From Chthoniobacterales bacterium (GTDB lineage Bacteria > Verrucomicrobiota > Verrucomicrobiia > Chthoniobacterales > JACTMZ01), in the NCBI GenBank assembly GCA_014879535.1, contig JACSRX010000042.1:1-64000 (forward strand): a stretch of DNA of 64,000 bases, read 5' to 3'. Made by a program: the position numbers and the translations under genes. Of this stretch, positions 44,101-52,847 are shown piece after piece (within the stretch, counting starts at the first letter, position 1; the number at the start of each line of letters is the position of its first letter). The notes under the pieces are model-generated. The model was not told the origin of the DNA and did no database searches. It saw nothing but the letters and a program-made list of their open reading frames with translations.

Positions 44101-47090
44101 ATTTCCCCCGCGAACTCGCTGCCATCACTGCTGATTTCAAATCCCGCGGGGGCGACCACGGTGACCGGTCCGGAAAGATCGGTGCCCGTGAAGTTGTAGT
44201 CCTGCGTTGCGCTGGCGAATCCCAAGTTCGCCAGAAACGGCGAAAGCGATCCGGGCGACAGGATGGTCGAGGGGTTGCGGATCGTGAGCACGAGCGTTTT
44301 GCTGTCGGCCCCGGACGCGTTCGAGGCGGTGATGGTCACGTTGAACGACCCGGTCGCCTGCGGTGTGCCGCTGATCTGGCCGGATGCCGGCGCGATCGAC
44401 AACCCCGCGGGAAGTCCGGATGCGAGGTAGGAAGACGGTGTATTGGAAGCCGTGATCTTGTAGGAAAAGGCGGCGCCGATCTGGCCGGTGGCGGCGAGCG
44501 TGCTTGTGATGACGGGGGCGGCGGGATCCGGGGCGACCGCGAGGGTGACAAGCGCCGAGCCTTCGCCGCTTGCGTTCGAGGCGCTTGCCAGGAAACTGAA
44601 CGCGCCCGGAGCCGGCGGCGTCCCCGAGATCACGCCGGTGTTTTCGTCGACGGCAAGCCATGCGGGCAACCCCGAGGCGCCGAAGGATGTGGGGGAGTGG
44701 CTTGCGGTGATCTGGTAGCTGAAGGGCTGGTTGGCCGTGGCGCCTGCCGTCGTGGGGCTCGTGATGGAAGGCGCCGGAGGAATCGTCGAGCCCGAGGTCA
44801 CGGTGAGCTTGAGGTCGTCGATGCGCCAGTTGGCCGTGCTGGCTGTTGGCGATCCGCTGCCGCTGTGGCCGTAAATCCGGAACGAAGTCGCCTCCGAACG
44901 GGCGGACGTCAGGGTGTGGGATTTGAGCGTCCATGCACTGTTGTTGGAGATGGCCCCTGCGGCCAAATCCGAGGCGTAGTTGTCGGCGGAACTCCGGATG
45001 CTGTAAGCCTGCGGACCGGTGCTTGTGCTGCGGGTGCCGAAGGAAAGGTCGGAAACCGTGAAAGTGTTTCCCGGGGACGGGGTGACGGTGAATTCGAAAT
45101 AGGCGCTGCCGCCCGCGGCGGTGTTGAGGGTGCCGATGCGCGCCGCGGCCCCCGCATTCTGGCCGCCGCTGGCCCCCGTGTAGCCGCCCGACATGGAGGT
45201 GTTGGTGAGCATGGTTGTCGTGCCGTTGTTGTTGCCTTGGGTGACGGCGCCCGCCGAGGCGGTGGCGAGGGAACCGGAGGTCGGCGTGGCTTGGGCGAAG
45301 TCCCAGACGAAGGTGGCTGTCTCGCTTGTCCCCGCGGCCAGCACGCTGCCGGCCACCGCGAGGTTCTGCATGGCGGCGCCCCCTCCGGTGTGGGTGATGT
45401 TTCCCGACACGGCCCCAACAGGAGTTCCGGAAACCACCCGGACGTAAACGGGAACCGCGGCGAGACTGCCCGAGGAGGGAACCAGCGTGCAGGCAGGCCC
45501 GAACGAGGAGTCGGTGAGACCGACCTCGAAGCCGGAAGGTGCCGAGACCGTGATGTCGCCCGTGAGGTTGCCGCCCGAGACGGTGTAGCTCTTCACGGAT
45601 CCGGAAAAACCCTGGGTTGCGGTGAAGTTGGACAGCGCCGCCGTCGAGAGCGTCACATACGGCGAACTCGTCAGGACGCTGCCGGACACATTGAGTGTCT
45701 GCGGGGTGGCCCCCGGGCTGGTGTGGGTGACCGATCCGGAGACGGAGCCCAACGCGGCGGTTGACCTGATGCGCGCGCTGATCTGCGAGGCCACGCTGCC
45801 ATCGATGGCGGGGGTGAGCACGAGAGTCTGCCCGTAGTCGGTGCCGTTCAGGCTGATCTCGATGTCGCCGGTGGCAGTGAGAGTGACTTGGGAGGTCAGT
45901 TGACTGCCTGTGACGGCGTAAAGCTTGGCGGTCCCGGCCGAACCCTGGATGGAGGCAAGGTCCGTGAGGGCCGTTGCGGAGAGGCTCAAGAGTGGCATGG
46001 CGCCGGTGGTCACGGTGAAGTCCTCGTAGCTGGTGTCCGTGCCGCCCGGCCCGGTCACGGTGATGGCGCCCGAGGTTGCGCCGGAGGGCACCATCGCGGT
46101 GATGCTGTTGCTGCCGACCGCGGTCACGGCTGCGGGTGTCCCGTTGAACGACACCGTGGGGGAGGCGCCGAAATTGTAGCCCGAGATGATCACCGGCGTG
46201 CCGGGCGCCCCGAGTGTGGGATTGAAGGTGGTCACGACCGTCGGGGTGTTCGGTCCGCTTCCCGTGTCGACGAGATTCTTCAGGTAGATGGCGACCGAGG
46301 GGTCGATGTCGGTGAGGAAGTTCAGGTCGGTCACCTCCTCGATTTCCTCGATGGATGTGATGTAGCTCTGCCATGTGCCCAGCCCGGTGTTCACGTTGGG
46401 TGTAAGGATGGCAATGACCCGGGAGGCGGCGGTGATGCGCTGGTTGGCCGGCGTCGAACTGCTCGCGTTGGGGATTTCCACGGCGATCTTCCAGACCGAG
46501 GAGGGGATGGACATCTGGTTCGCAAGCCGTGAGCCGGTGAACTGCGCCGGGCCGGAAATCACGAGCACCTCGTCGCCGTCAGCCGCCATCGACCGGCAAT
46601 AGCTCTCGAAGTTGGCCCACAGTCCCTGGTTGTTCTGGGAAGCCTGCGGGATGATGTTGCTCATCCGGAACGTGGCTTCATTGTCCTCCGTGCTCTTGAG
46701 GCGGTCGGCGGAGGGGCACATGTGCCCCCGGTCCCATCCGGTGCCGAAGGTGGCCGTGCCGATCTTGAGGAAGGTCGAAGGCAGCAACTCTTCCACCGCC
46801 CATGCGTCGGTGCGCGAGGCCGAACCATTGTCACTGAGCGAGTAGCTCCAGCTCACCCAGTTGGCCTGGTGCGTGTCGTCGTTGTAGGAGATCGCGAATT
46901 GCGAGCGTTGGATGAGATACTTCGTGCGGCTGGCGGCGTCGGTCACGGCCCCGTCGGGGTTGCCCAGCGGCGCCTGGTATTCGGGGCCCAACCGCGCGTG
47001 GCTGACGGCGGTCAGCAACAGCAGGCAGGCAACGAATGTTCCAACCCCCGGACGTCCGGAAAAGTGAAACCAACGCTCGTTCATTTGCAC
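41103..47090 (-). CDS. Giant secreted NUC-type endonuclease with IPT/TIG and many Ig-like repeats (1995 aa)
   Basis: N-term paralogous to 38601-39821 (GTGWDRGHMCPSADR...FRMSNIIPQASQNN); five ~100-aa repeats with (A)PxGFEI/V/L...; three SGTP..A.G.F/H...ASN repeats; YDG-type segment. Confidence 0.88.
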   Translation of the reverse strand: MQMNERWFHFSGRPGVGTFVACLLLLTAVSHARLGPEYQAPLGNPDGAVTDAASRTKYLIQRSQFAISYNDDTHQANWVSWSYSLSDNGSASRTDAWAVEELLPSTFLKIGTATFGTGWDRGHMCPSADRLKSTEDNEATFRMSNIIPQASQNNQGLWANFESYCRSMAADGDEVLVISGPAQFTGSRLANQMSIPSSVWKIAVEIPNASSSTPANQRITAASRVIAILTPNVNTGLGTWQSYITSIEEIEEVTDLNFLTDIDPSVAIYLKNLVDTGSGPNTPTVVTTFNPTLGAPGTPVIISGYNFGASPTVSFNGTPAAVTAVGSNSITAMVPSGATSGAITVTGPGGTDTSYEDFTVTTGAMPLLSLSATALTDLASIQGSAGTAKLYAVTGSQLTSQVTLTATGDIEISLNGTDYGQTLVLTPAIDGSVASQISARIRSTAALGSVSGSVTHTSPGATPQTLNVSGSVLTSSPYVTLSTAALSNFTATQGFSGSVKSYTVSGGNLTGDITVSAPSGFEVGLTDSSFGPACTLVPSSGSLAAVPVYVRVVSGTPVGAVSGNITHTGGGAAMQNLAVAGSVLAAGTSETATFVWDFAQATPTSGSLATASAGAVTQGNNNGTTTMLTNTSMSGGYTGASGGQNAGAAARIGTLNTAAGGSAYFEFTVTPSPGNTFTVSDLSFGTRSTSTGPQAYSIRSSADNYASDLAAGAISNNSAWTLKSHTLTSARSEATSFRIYGHSGSGSPTASTANWRIDDLKLTVTSGSTIPPAPSITSPTTAGATANQPFSYQITASHSPTSFGASGLPAWLAVDENTGVISGTPPAPGAFSFLASASNASGEGSALVTLAVAPDPAAPVITSTLAATGQIGAAFSYKITASNTPSSYLASGLPAGLSIAPASGQISGTPQATGSFNVTITASNASGADSKTLVLTIRNPSTILSPGSLSPFLANLGFASATQDYNFTGTDLSGPVTVVAPAGFEISSDGSEFAGEIILTPDASAGVSAAISVRLSELAGLGENNGSVIHTGGGATPKYLPVSGTVQATAPTISLSVSNLAAFSTKAGTASFVESYTVNAASLTGPVTVTAPAGFELSTDEQNFTSSLVLPVVNGRIAGTEIHVRLAATAPAGSYGGNITHGGGGAVVQSLPVTGTVLALNGPPITSPSSGSIYAGGSFSLSITAGGDLPITGYGAANLPAGLAVNPSTGIVSGTVAAAGSHTFQVSASNADGTTTADYRLRVVSSSEQAALPLGVVVNKYQNATVDRVELLVLGDSADAASGPPVNMRGMILKDFSSSMAGDFGGKFVFNDVPLWSSVKAGTLIVLSTGNTESEDLDGSDFLLRVNLGNTTLFTYGGGTFDILATDMVMLKAANTGVSGVAGGIHALAMGTAGTQYTAFTGKRLRSSNALTANRSFGHVLNSNAAAADFYTSGQASDARTLTFGSGNTAANTSFITSLRNLDQTPPVLTLNGSAQVNLNIGSTYAEPGATAVDARDGVRPVTISGGVNTAAAGTYTLTYSASDAAGNTATAARTVIVSVPAAPGISAAGSPSVLHTVYGEASASGSFTLSATNLTAPVTVTAPEGFEVGLNADGTFSATLPVGGTGTLPETTVFIRLAAGAPAGIYTGDITLETPGAPTATVTLASSLVELRAATITGLAGAGKTYDGSAVAAVTGTPVLVGILPSDTGSVSLGGIPSFTFSDPNVQSGKPITAAGFTLTGSAAANYLLSQPEGLSADIIPAALANMQVDFTPSPGGGYHASASGVGGFSFIYGGRDITGFADSSTAPTAPGFYIVTATSTDPNVTGSASHDFFIAGLLPADDDVVGTSSGGTVAIPAEELLANDRWIDDTGALRTDGLTVTGVTGEGVTLAGSTIHFTPGATEDDSFTYTAGAGSYNGQAAVSVSVTRPLVLRIESIGTPTRDSGGDATTVTHRLGVPPGATCGIEYTTSLSGPWIPAGEFTGDPGGNLDVTITVPGDRSEEFRRGMFFRIRK

Positions 47091-47207
47091 AGGAGGGTCG
47101 CGGCCGGAGGTCGCGTCTTCCGCGGAACTGAACCAGCTTGGTAATGATTATACCCCAGACATGCGGTTTTGCAACGGATGTCCAACCGGTGTGCGTGGGG
47201 GGTGAGC

Positions 47208-47281
47208 TGCGCCCGGCGGGGTTCGAACCCACAACCTTCGGCTTCGGAGGCCGACGCTCTATCCAGTTGAGCTACGGGCGC
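47208..47281 (-). tRNA. tRNA-Arg (anticodon CCG)
   Basis: Reverse complement GCGCCCGTAGCTCAACTGGATAGAGCGTCGGCCTCCGAAGCCGAAGGTTGTGGGTTCGAACCCCGCCGGGCGCA folds as a cloverleaf; anticodon loop CTCCGAA. Confidence 0.95.
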
Positions 47282-47386
47282 GCAGCGGTCGTCCAATAAA
47301 GCCCAGCGGGCCGCGGGGCTCAAGCGGCGATTGGCGGGAGTTTTGCAGGACGCAAGCCGGGGGACCTGTGGTAGCCTCCGCCGGTC

Positions 47387-48364
47387 ATGCAGCAGGTTCC
47401 CCAAGATCCGGTGGTCCGGGCAAGCTGGCTCGTCGCCTGCCGGTCGGAGGACGTTGCGGAAGGGAAATTGGTGCCGGTTTTGCTGGCGGGGGAGGACGTG
47501 GTGCTCTGGCGGAGTCCGACGGCGCTGCATGCATGGCGGGACCTTTGCATGCACCGCGGGGTGAAGCTGTCGCTGGGGACGCTGGAAAATTGCCGGCTGC
47601 GCTGTGCGTATCATGGTTGGGCGTATGACGAGTCCGGTCAATGCGTGCACATGCCGGCGCATCCGTCGCTCAAGCCGCCGTCGAAGGCGCGGGTGGGGAC
47701 CTTCCACGCGGTGGAGGCGGCGGGGATGGTCTGGGTGTGCCAGGCGGAGGAACCGGGGGAATTGCCGCATCTGCCGGAGTTCGACGATGCGTCGTTCCGT
47801 TGCATCCTGTGCGGTCCTTGTCCGGCCGAGGCGGGTGCCCCGCGGTTGATCGAGAATTTCCTGGATGTGGCGCACCTGCCGATCGTCCATGCGGGGACGC
47901 TCGGCGTGCCCGAGCGCGCGGAGATCGGAGACTACCGCGTCGAGGAAATCGCCGGCGGCCTGCTCGCCCGCGACATCCGTGTCTTCCAACCCGATCCCGA
48001 CGGCACGCGGCGGGCGGGCGGGGTGTCCTACGATTACGGGGTGCTCGCGCCGTTCACGGTGTTCCTGCGCAAGCGGCAGGGCGGCCGGTGCCTGACGATC
48101 CTGTTCCATGTGACGCCGGTGACGGAGACGCGGAGCACGGGGCATTTTGCGATGTTCATGAACTACGGGGATCCGGCGGAGGACGCGGCGGCGGTGGATT
48201 TCCAGAGGATGATTTTTTCGCAGGACCGTCCTGTGGTGGAGTCGCAGCGTCCGGAGCGCCTGCCGCTCGACCTCGCCGAGGAACTGCATCTGCCGTCGGA
48301 CCGGCTGGCGATCGCCTACCGGAAATACATCCGCAAGTGCGGGCTGACGTTCGGCACGGCCTGA
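47387..48364 (+). CDS. Rieske (2Fe-2S) aromatic-ring-hydroxylating-type oxygenase
   Basis: CMHRGVKLSLGTLENCRLRCAYHGWAYDESGQC Rieske CxH...CxxH; ENFLDVAHLPIVHAG. Confidence 0.88.
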   Translation: MQQVPQDPVVRASWLVACRSEDVAEGKLVPVLLAGEDVVLWRSPTALHAWRDLCMHRGVKLSLGTLENCRLRCAYHGWAYDESGQCVHMPAHPSLKPPSKARVGTFHAVEAAGMVWVCQAEEPGELPHLPEFDDASFRCILCGPCPAEAGAPRLIENFLDVAHLPIVHAGTLGVPERAEIGDYRVEEIAGGLLARDIRVFQPDPDGTRRAGGVSYDYGVLAPFTVFLRKRQGGRCLTILFHVTPVTETRSTGHFAMFMNYGDPAEDAAAVDFQRMIFSQDRPVVESQRPERLPLDLAEELHLPSDRLAIAYRKYIRKCGLTFGTA

Positions 48365-48384
48365 CGCGCGGTGTCCCGACGACG

Positions 48385-49716
48385 ATGAAGATTCTGCTCG
48401 ACCGCCTTTTCGCGCTGAAGGAGCACGGCACGACGCCGTGGCGGGAGATGATGGCGGGGCTGACGACGTTCGCCGCGATGGCCTACATCCTCGCGGTGAA
48501 CCCGGAGATCCTCGCGCAGGCGGGGATGGACCGGACGGCTTTGATTTCGGCCACCGCGCTGGCTGCGGCGCTCGGGTGTTTTCTCATGGCGGCACTGGCG
48601 AACTACCCGATTGCGCTCGCCCCGGGCATGGGGCCCAACGCGTATTTCGCATTCATCGTGGTGCTCGGGATGGGGGTGCCGTGGCAGGCGGCGCTCGGTT
48701 TGGTATTCTGGAACGGCGTGGTGTTCACCCTGCTCTCGGTGAGCGGGTTGCGCACGAAGGTTGCGGAGTGCCTGCCGCCGGCGCTCCAGACGGGCATCCA
48801 GGCCGGGATCGGCCTCTTCATCGCGCTGCTCGGGTTCAAAGCCGCGGGGATCGTGGTGGCGGATCCCGCGACGCTGGTCACGGGCGGGAACATTTTCAAG
48901 CCGACGGCGTTCCTCGCGCTGCTGGGGTTGTTCGCCATGATCGTGCTCACGATCCGGCGTGTTCCCGGGGCGATCATCCTCGTGATGGGTGCGGTCACGG
49001 TCGCGGGAGTGTTCCTCACCGAGGAGGGCAGCCGTGTGACGTCTGCGCCGTCGCAGTTGATGGCTTTGCCGACGCATCTCTCGGAGACATTCCTCGCCTT
49101 GGATCTCGGGTTTCCCTTCCGGGATCCTCAGGCGGCGCTGCCGGTGATCATCACCCTGCTGTTGCTGGATTTCTTCGACAGCTTGGGGACGATCATCGGC
49201 GTGTCGCGGCGCGCAAAGCTCGTGGATGCCGACGGACGCCTTCCGAAGATCGGGCAGGCGTTGACGGCGGATGCACTGGCGACGATGGGCGGGGCGCTTT
49301 TCGGGACGTCCACGACGACGTCGTATGTCGAATCGGCGGCAGGCATCGAGTCGGGCGGCCGCACGGGGTTGACGGCCGCGGTGGCCGGCATGTGTTTCCT
49401 GCTGGCGTTGTTTTTCGCGCCGTTGATCGTGTGCATCCCGGCGGCGGCGACGGCCCCGACGTTGATCATGGTCGGCATCATCATGACGGAGGCGCTGCAT
49501 GAGTTGAAGGGCGGAGCCCTGGAGGATTGGGCCCCGGCGGTGCTGACGACGGTGCTGATCCCGCTGACTTTCAGCATCACGCACGGGATTGCCCTGGGGC
49601 TGCTGGCCTATCTGGCGATCGGGGTGTGCTGCGGCCGGGCACGGAAGATTCCGGCGCTGACCTACGCGCTCGGGGTGGTTTTTGCGGGGTTTTATCTCTT
49701 GGAGCAGCTCGGATGA
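48385..49716 (+). CDS. NCS2 family permease (AzgA-like, guanine/hypoxanthine)
   Basis: LFALKEHGTTPWREMMAGLTTFAAMAYILAVNPEIL...GTSTTTSYVESAAGIESGGRTGLTA. Confidence 0.92.
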   Translation: MKILLDRLFALKEHGTTPWREMMAGLTTFAAMAYILAVNPEILAQAGMDRTALISATALAAALGCFLMAALANYPIALAPGMGPNAYFAFIVVLGMGVPWQAALGLVFWNGVVFTLLSVSGLRTKVAECLPPALQTGIQAGIGLFIALLGFKAAGIVVADPATLVTGGNIFKPTAFLALLGLFAMIVLTIRRVPGAIILVMGAVTVAGVFLTEEGSRVTSAPSQLMALPTHLSETFLALDLGFPFRDPQAALPVIITLLLLDFFDSLGTIIGVSRRAKLVDADGRLPKIGQALTADALATMGGALFGTSTTTSYVESAAGIESGGRTGLTAAVAGMCFLLALFFAPLIVCIPAAATAPTLIMVGIIMTEALHELKGGALEDWAPAVLTTVLIPLTFSITHGIALGLLAYLAIGVCCGRARKIPALTYALGVVFAGFYLLEQLG

Positions 49717-49766
49717 ACCGTGGGGTTCTTGCGCGGGGTGGCGGGGACGGATAGAACAGGCGGCCG

Positions 49767-50333
49767 ATGCGGGACATAGTGTATTTCGATCTGGAGACGC
49801 AACGGACGGCGAACGATGCCGGAGGTTGGGACAAGAAGGCGGCGATGGGGATGACCGTGGGGGTGACCTACAGCACGCGGCTCGGGCGCTACACCATCTA
49901 CGGCGAGGATCGCGTGCATGATCTGGTCGCCCAGCTGCAGCAGGCAGACCTTGTTGTGGGGTTCAACGTGATCAACTTCGATTTCGAGGTGCTGATGGGC
50001 TACACGATCATCGATCTCGCCCACAGCGTGCCGACGCTCGACCTCATGGTCTCGCTGGAGCAGAAGATCGGGCACCGGATCGGCCTGGAGGCGGTGGCGC
50101 AATCGACGCTGGGCTGCGGCAAGACGGCGGACGGGCTCGATGCCATCAAATGGTGGCGCGAGGGCCGCAAGCTCGACGTGGCGCGCTATTGTTGTTTCGA
50201 CGTGAAGGTGACGCGCTTGGTGCATGAATACGGCATGGCGCGCGGGGAGGTGTTTTACGACAACCGTCTCGGACGGCGCCAGCGGGTGGAAGTGGAGTGG
50301 GGCGCAGCGGCGGGGGAGCGGGTGGCGGCATGA
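49767..50333 (+). CDS. RNase H-like / predicted exonuclease domain protein
   Basis: MRDIVYFDLETQRTA...GFNVINFDFEVLMGY...; DEDD-like motif arrangement. Confidence 0.65.
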   Translation: MRDIVYFDLETQRTANDAGGWDKKAAMGMTVGVTYSTRLGRYTIYGEDRVHDLVAQLQQADLVVGFNVINFDFEVLMGYTIIDLAHSVPTLDLMVSLEQKIGHRIGLEAVAQSTLGCGKTADGLDAIKWWREGRKLDVARYCCFDVKVTRLVHEYGMARGEVFYDNRLGRRQRVEVEWGAAAGERVAA

Positions 50334-51613
50334 TCCAGCCACTGAAGCGGGCGCCGGCTGTCTGGACGCTTTGTTGGATCGATCTCGCCGAGCCACTGCC
50401 GGTGGAGGAGGATTTTTTCCTGCCTTCCATCCTGCTGCTGGTCGGCCCGGAGTTCGGGCCCTTGGCCCCGCCGGAGATCGTCGCCGAACTCGACCAGGTG
50501 CAGGCGGAAGACTGGGTGGCGCGGCATTTCGACGAACTCGGCGCGCCCGACCAGCTGCAGATCTGGAAGGCGCCGGAGTGGGTGGCCGAGGAATGGAAAT
50601 ACTTCGGCCGGGATTGGAAGACCAAGGTGAAGCTGGTGACGCCCCCTCCGCACGAGGCGAGGCTTCGCTCGGATCTTGCGGCGTCCGGGTTGGCGCCCGG
50701 CGCCCGTGTGTCGTCCATCTCGCATGCGGCGGTGTCCGCGGGTCTGGTGCGCAACCTCAACCGTCTGCGTTCCCCGCACAAGCGCCGGGCCACGCTGGAG
50801 AAAGCGATGGAACTGGACCCGGCGAACACCGAGGCGCGGGTCGAGATGGCCGAGATGGAGTTCCAAGCCGGGCATTACGACCGCAGCCTGGATCTGTCCG
50901 CCCAGGTCGAGGAGATCGACGCCCCGATGTTCCGGCGGCGGAACATCCACTGGTGGAAGGACCGTTCGACGCGGCCGCTGCTGCGTGCGCTCAACGGGAT
51001 GATGCTCTGCCAATGGCACCTCGGCCGGACATCCGAGGCGTCCGAGTTGGGGCAGCGGTTGTTGGAGACCGACCCGAAGGACCATCTCGGGGCACGGTTT
51101 TACGTCCCGCTTTTCCTGCTGCTTGCGGGGGAGCACGAGGAGGCGTCGGCTTTTTTCCGGAGGTATGCCGAGCATTATCCGAACGACATGCCGAATGCCT
51201 GGATGAGTTTCGCCTGGGCCTTGACGTTGTGCCTCGAGGGTGACGACCAGGGGGCGAGGCAGAAATACCGCGAGGGGATCATTGCGAACATCTATCTTGC
51301 GCCCCGGTTGCTCGGGGAGCGTCCGCCGCGCGAGGACATCTTCCATCCCGGCGAACGCGACGAGCCGCAGTCCGCGGTGGAGTTCGCCGGTTCATTCGGG
51401 GGGCTCTGGGACCGGGAGGCGGCCGCGATGCGCATTCTCCGCGACACGCACGAGGAGTTGCGTCCGGTCATCGCCGAGCTGGTCACCCGCCGTGCGGCTT
51501 TGTCCGAGTTGATGGACCAGCGTTACGATCCGGAATACCGCGCGAAGTGGACGCGGATGGTCGAGGACGAGGAGCAGTTCGTGAAGCGCATCCTCGAGGG
51601 CGGCCGGTCCTGA
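50330..51613 (+). CDS. TPR-containing hypothetical protein
   Basis: LEKAMELDPANTEARVEMAEMEFQAGHYDRSLDLSAQVEEID; ATGA coupling to upstream gene. Confidence 0.65.
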   Translation: MIQPLKRAPAVWTLCWIDLAEPLPVEEDFFLPSILLLVGPEFGPLAPPEIVAELDQVQAEDWVARHFDELGAPDQLQIWKAPEWVAEEWKYFGRDWKTKVKLVTPPPHEARLRSDLAASGLAPGARVSSISHAAVSAGLVRNLNRLRSPHKRRATLEKAMELDPANTEARVEMAEMEFQAGHYDRSLDLSAQVEEIDAPMFRRRNIHWWKDRSTRPLLRALNGMMLCQWHLGRTSEASELGQRLLETDPKDHLGARFYVPLFLLLAGEHEEASAFFRRYAEHYPNDMPNAWMSFAWALTLCLEGDDQGARQKYREGIIANIYLAPRLLGERPPREDIFHPGERDEPQSAVEFAGSFGGLWDREAAAMRILRDTHEELRPVIAELVTRRAALSELMDQRYDPEYRAKWTRMVEDEEQFVKRILEGGRS

Positions 51614-51620
51614 GCGGCGG

Positions 51621-52184
51621 TCAAGTGGAGGTCGAGACCGGCGGTGCGGCCTCGGGGGTTTTCTCCGGGAGGCTTTCCGTCTTGGGTGTCGGTTTCGGCG
51701 TGGGGGCCGGTGTCGGGACATCCACGGGTTCCGGCATCAGGTCGGGCAGCGGTTCGAGCGGAACGTCCTCCGGCAGGATGTCGAGGTTGGGATCGGGGAT
51801 CGGGTTGTTGTCGTAGTAATACTCCTCCTCTTCGGCCTGCCGGCGTGATCCCTTTTTCCTCGGGGTCGGTCCCGGTTTCGGCTCCGGCGGTGCGGGTTGG
51901 ATGTCCTCGTTGGCCATGTAGCCGACCTGACCGTCCTCCAACTGCACGCGGCTGTAGCCGAATTCCTTGCGTTGGAGCATGACGCGGTCGCTGGTGCGAA
52001 GGCTCCGGTCGGCGCCCCCCGCCTGCTGGGGTCCCAGCCGGAAAAATTGCGCATAGTCGGTGGCGACAACCATGTCCGGGACGAAGTCGGGCGACGGTTC
52101 CATCGGGACAGTCTCGCATCCGGCCACCACCACGACGGCCAAGGCGGTGGTCCAGCGGGGCAAAAGTCGGAACAGAATCTTCAT
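51621..52184 (-). CDS. Hypothetical lipoprotein with Pro-rich tail
   Basis: VVVVAGCETVPMEPSPDF lipobox; SRVQLEDGQVGYMANEDI SH3-like. Confidence 0.6.
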   Translation of the reverse strand: MKILFRLLPRWTTALAVVVVAGCETVPMEPSPDFVPDMVVATDYAQFFRLGPQQAGGADRSLRTSDRVMLQRKEFGYSRVQLEDGQVGYMANEDIQPAPPEPKPGPTPRKKGSRRQAEEEEYYYDNNPIPDPNLDILPEDVPLEPLPDLMPEPVDVPTPAPTPKPTPKTESLPEKTPEAAPPVSTST

Positions 52185-52276
52185 CGCGTGCGTCACCTTT
52201 ATCACAAGCCGGGAGCGCCCGCGAAGGGCATTTGCGTCGCGTGGACAAAGTCCGTCCAGATCCGTAATTTGCGTCC

Positions 52277-52840
52277 ATGCGTTGCCTTTGTCTCCTGGTG
52301 GTGATTCTGGCCGGGGCTGTCGCGTCCCGGGCCCAAGACTCCGGCCTGATGACCGAGGCCTCGGCGTTGCGGGATCTCGGCCTGCGCTACGGGGCACACT
52401 GGGTGCCTCCCGGGGAGTCCGCTGCGTGGACCATGGATTGCTCGAACACGGCGCGTTATCTCATCCGTCGCACGCGCGGTATCGAGCTGCCGCGCACGGC
52501 GTCGGAGCAATACAATTTCGTGCGGCAGCGGGGCCGTTTGAAACGGGCGGGCGGGTTGTTCGGGGGAGTGCCCGAAGCCGGCTGGTGGGCGAAGCGGCTG
52601 CGGCCGGGCGACCTGCTGTTCTGGGAGCACACTTACAAGCCCAAGCGCAAACCTCCCGTCACGCATGTGATGGTGTATCTCGGCAGGGATGCGGGTGGGA
52701 ATCTCCTCATGGCCGGCGCGCAGAATTCCCGCGGCGTCGGCATTTACAAATTGCAGCCGCGCGTGGCCTACGGGGGGCATGGAGGCTTCCTCGGGCTTTT
52801 CAAAAAGAAAGGGCGGCTTGTCGCCTACGGGCGGCTGTAG
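52277..52840 (+). CDS. NlpC/P60-like secreted protein
   Basis: Signal peptide; DCSNTARYLIRR ... RPGDLLFWEHT...THVMVYLGRDAGG. Confidence 0.7.
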   Translation: MRCLCLLVVILAGAVASRAQDSGLMTEASALRDLGLRYGAHWVPPGESAAWTMDCSNTARYLIRRTRGIELPRTASEQYNFVRQRGRLKRAGGLFGGVPEAGWWAKRLRPGDLLFWEHTYKPKRKPPVTHVMVYLGRDAGGNLLMAGAQNSRGVGIYKLQPRVAYGGHGGFLGLFKKKGRLVAYGRL

Positions 52841-52847
52841 ATCCACA

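Noticed and set aside
42423-45764. 1113-aa plus-strand ORF
   Set aside because: Antisense shadow of the giant nuclease; low-complexity Gly/Arg composition typical of high-GC opposite-strand ORFs
44137-46374. 745-aa minus-strand alternate-frame ORF
   Set aside because: Out-of-frame shadow inside the giant nuclease, His/Arg-rich
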